Positions 63,582-64,000 of a stretch of 64,000 nt of DNA are shown here, in pieces. Below the pieces are notes generated by a model, which was not told the DNA's origin, did no database searches, and worked only from the letters and a program-made list of their open reading frames with translations. Position 1 is the first letter of the stretch. Each line of letters starts with the position of its first letter. This DNA is from Nocardiopsis listeri NBRC 13360. GTDB lineage: Bacteria; Actinomycetota; Actinomycetes; Streptosporangiales; Streptosporangiaceae. A program made the position numbers and the translations under genes. The stretch is from contig NZ_BCSH01000001.1 in the NCBI RefSeq assembly GCF_001570765.1, forward strand, positions 1 to 64,000. Direction: 5' to 3'.

Positions 63582-64000
63582 ATGAGCACCACCACGCCCG
63601 CGCACGCGCGCAAACCCTCCTCCGACGCGGATCCGCTCCGCGCCCGGTTGCGCGGCCTCATGCCCGCCGACCGCCATCGGCTCCGTCGCCGCATCGACGG
63701 CCTCGCCAAGATCGGTGACGAGCGTCGCCGCGCCTCGGTGCGCGACCAGGTCGTCAAGGACGTCGAACGCGCCGAGACGCGCGTGGAACTGCGCCGTGAG
63801 GCCGTCCCCGAACTCTCCTATCCCGAAGAACTCCCGGTCAGCGCAAAACGCGACGACATCTCCGCGGCCATCCGCGACAACCAGGTCGTCATCGTCGCCG
63901 GTGAGACGGGTTCGGGTAAGACCACCCAGCTGCCAAAGATCTGCATGGAGCTGGGTCGTGGCGTCATGGGCACCATCGGCCACACCCAGCCGCGCCGGCT
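63582..64000 (+). CDS. hrpA: ATP-dependent RNA helicase HrpA-like, 5' part
   Basis: 139 complete codons are present before the window ends. After a helical, basic N-terminal segment (RLRGLMPADRHRLRRRIDGL), the DEAH-type motif I reads VAGETGSGKTTQLPKICMEL (about residues 105-124). It is followed by GTIGHTQPRR (motif Ia). These are diagnostic of HrpA-family DEAH helicases (about 1300 residues when complete). ATG 63582 lies 34 bases downstream of the short ORF's stop codon and begins a new transcription unit or follows the toxin locus. Confidence 0.88.
   Translation, partial: MSTTTPAHARKPSSDADPLRARLRGLMPADRHRLRRRIDGLAKIGDERRRASVRDQVVKDVERAETRVELRREAVPELSYPEELPVSAKRDDISAAIRDNQVVIVAGETGSGKTTQLPKICMELGRGVMGTIGHTQPRR

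Noticed and set aside
1..64000. CRISPR arrays, insertion sequences, rRNA genes
   Set aside because: No regularly spaced direct repeats, transposase-like ORFs or rRNA signatures were recognised.

Overview
The window is very GC-rich, gene-dense DNA with third-codon-position G/C bias, many GTG and TTG starts, actinobacterial families (conservon, DUF1707, DUF742, DUF6230/DUF6114, septum-formation lipoproteins, SARP-type regulator) and modular type I polyketide synthases. This points to a filamentous actinomycete. Nocardiopsaceae is my best guess but is inference only. No rRNA, CRISPR array, insertion sequence or phage gene was seen.

Layout. 1-2143: a four-carbon acid sugar kinase-like gene (DUF1537) preceded by an imperfect 56-bp repeat. 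2144-10084: an oxidative block on the minus strand: SDR, AurF-like diiron oxygenase, flavin monooxygenase, DUF4873 protein and alpha/beta hydrolase, plus a cholesterol-oxidase-type GMC oxidoreductase. A MerR-type regulator lies divergently inside the block, and two promoters in it carry a shared TGTGACAAT element in a 17-bp spacer. 10308-20373: DUF6230/DUF6114 envelope pair, UvrD-like helicase, DUF1707 protein, two YdcF/SanA-like paralogues around an unrecognised helical protein, and a DUF885 metallopeptidase-like gene. 20418-22421: murQ and a MurR/RpiR regulator. 22628-24433: SARP/AfsR-like regulator with a degenerate P-loop. 24927-25283: two tRNA-Lys(CTT) genes. 25520-28655: two tandem septum-formation-type lipoproteins and a secreted tripeptidyl-aminopeptidase-like hydrolase. 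29009-35094: a complete Dpp/Opp-type ABC uptake operon behind a perfect 23-bp palindrome whose core also lies over the start of murR.

35359-62999 is the most interesting part: crotonyl-CoA carboxylase/reductase, a conservon (CvnA-D) whose CvnA reading frame is cut by one in-frame TAG, a styrene/indole-monooxygenase-like flavoprotein, and three collinear PKS genes. The PKS reads as: loading KSQ-AT-ACP; module 1 KS-DH-ER-KR-ACP with the AT domain missing; module 2 KS-AT-KR-ACP; module 3 KS-AT-DH-ER-KR-ACP-TE. If methylmalonyl units are used throughout, the predicted product is 5-hydroxy-2,4,6-trimethylnonanoic acid. Its delta-lactone has the planar skeleton of invictolide, a fire-ant queen pheromone component. 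Module 3 AT has unusual specificity motifs (GQSQG, YTSH), and the nearby CCR could supply ethylmalonyl-CoA, so a 2-ethyl homologue is an alternative.

The window ends with a Phd-type antitoxin, a very short ORF in the toxin position, and the 5' part of an HrpA-type helicase gene.
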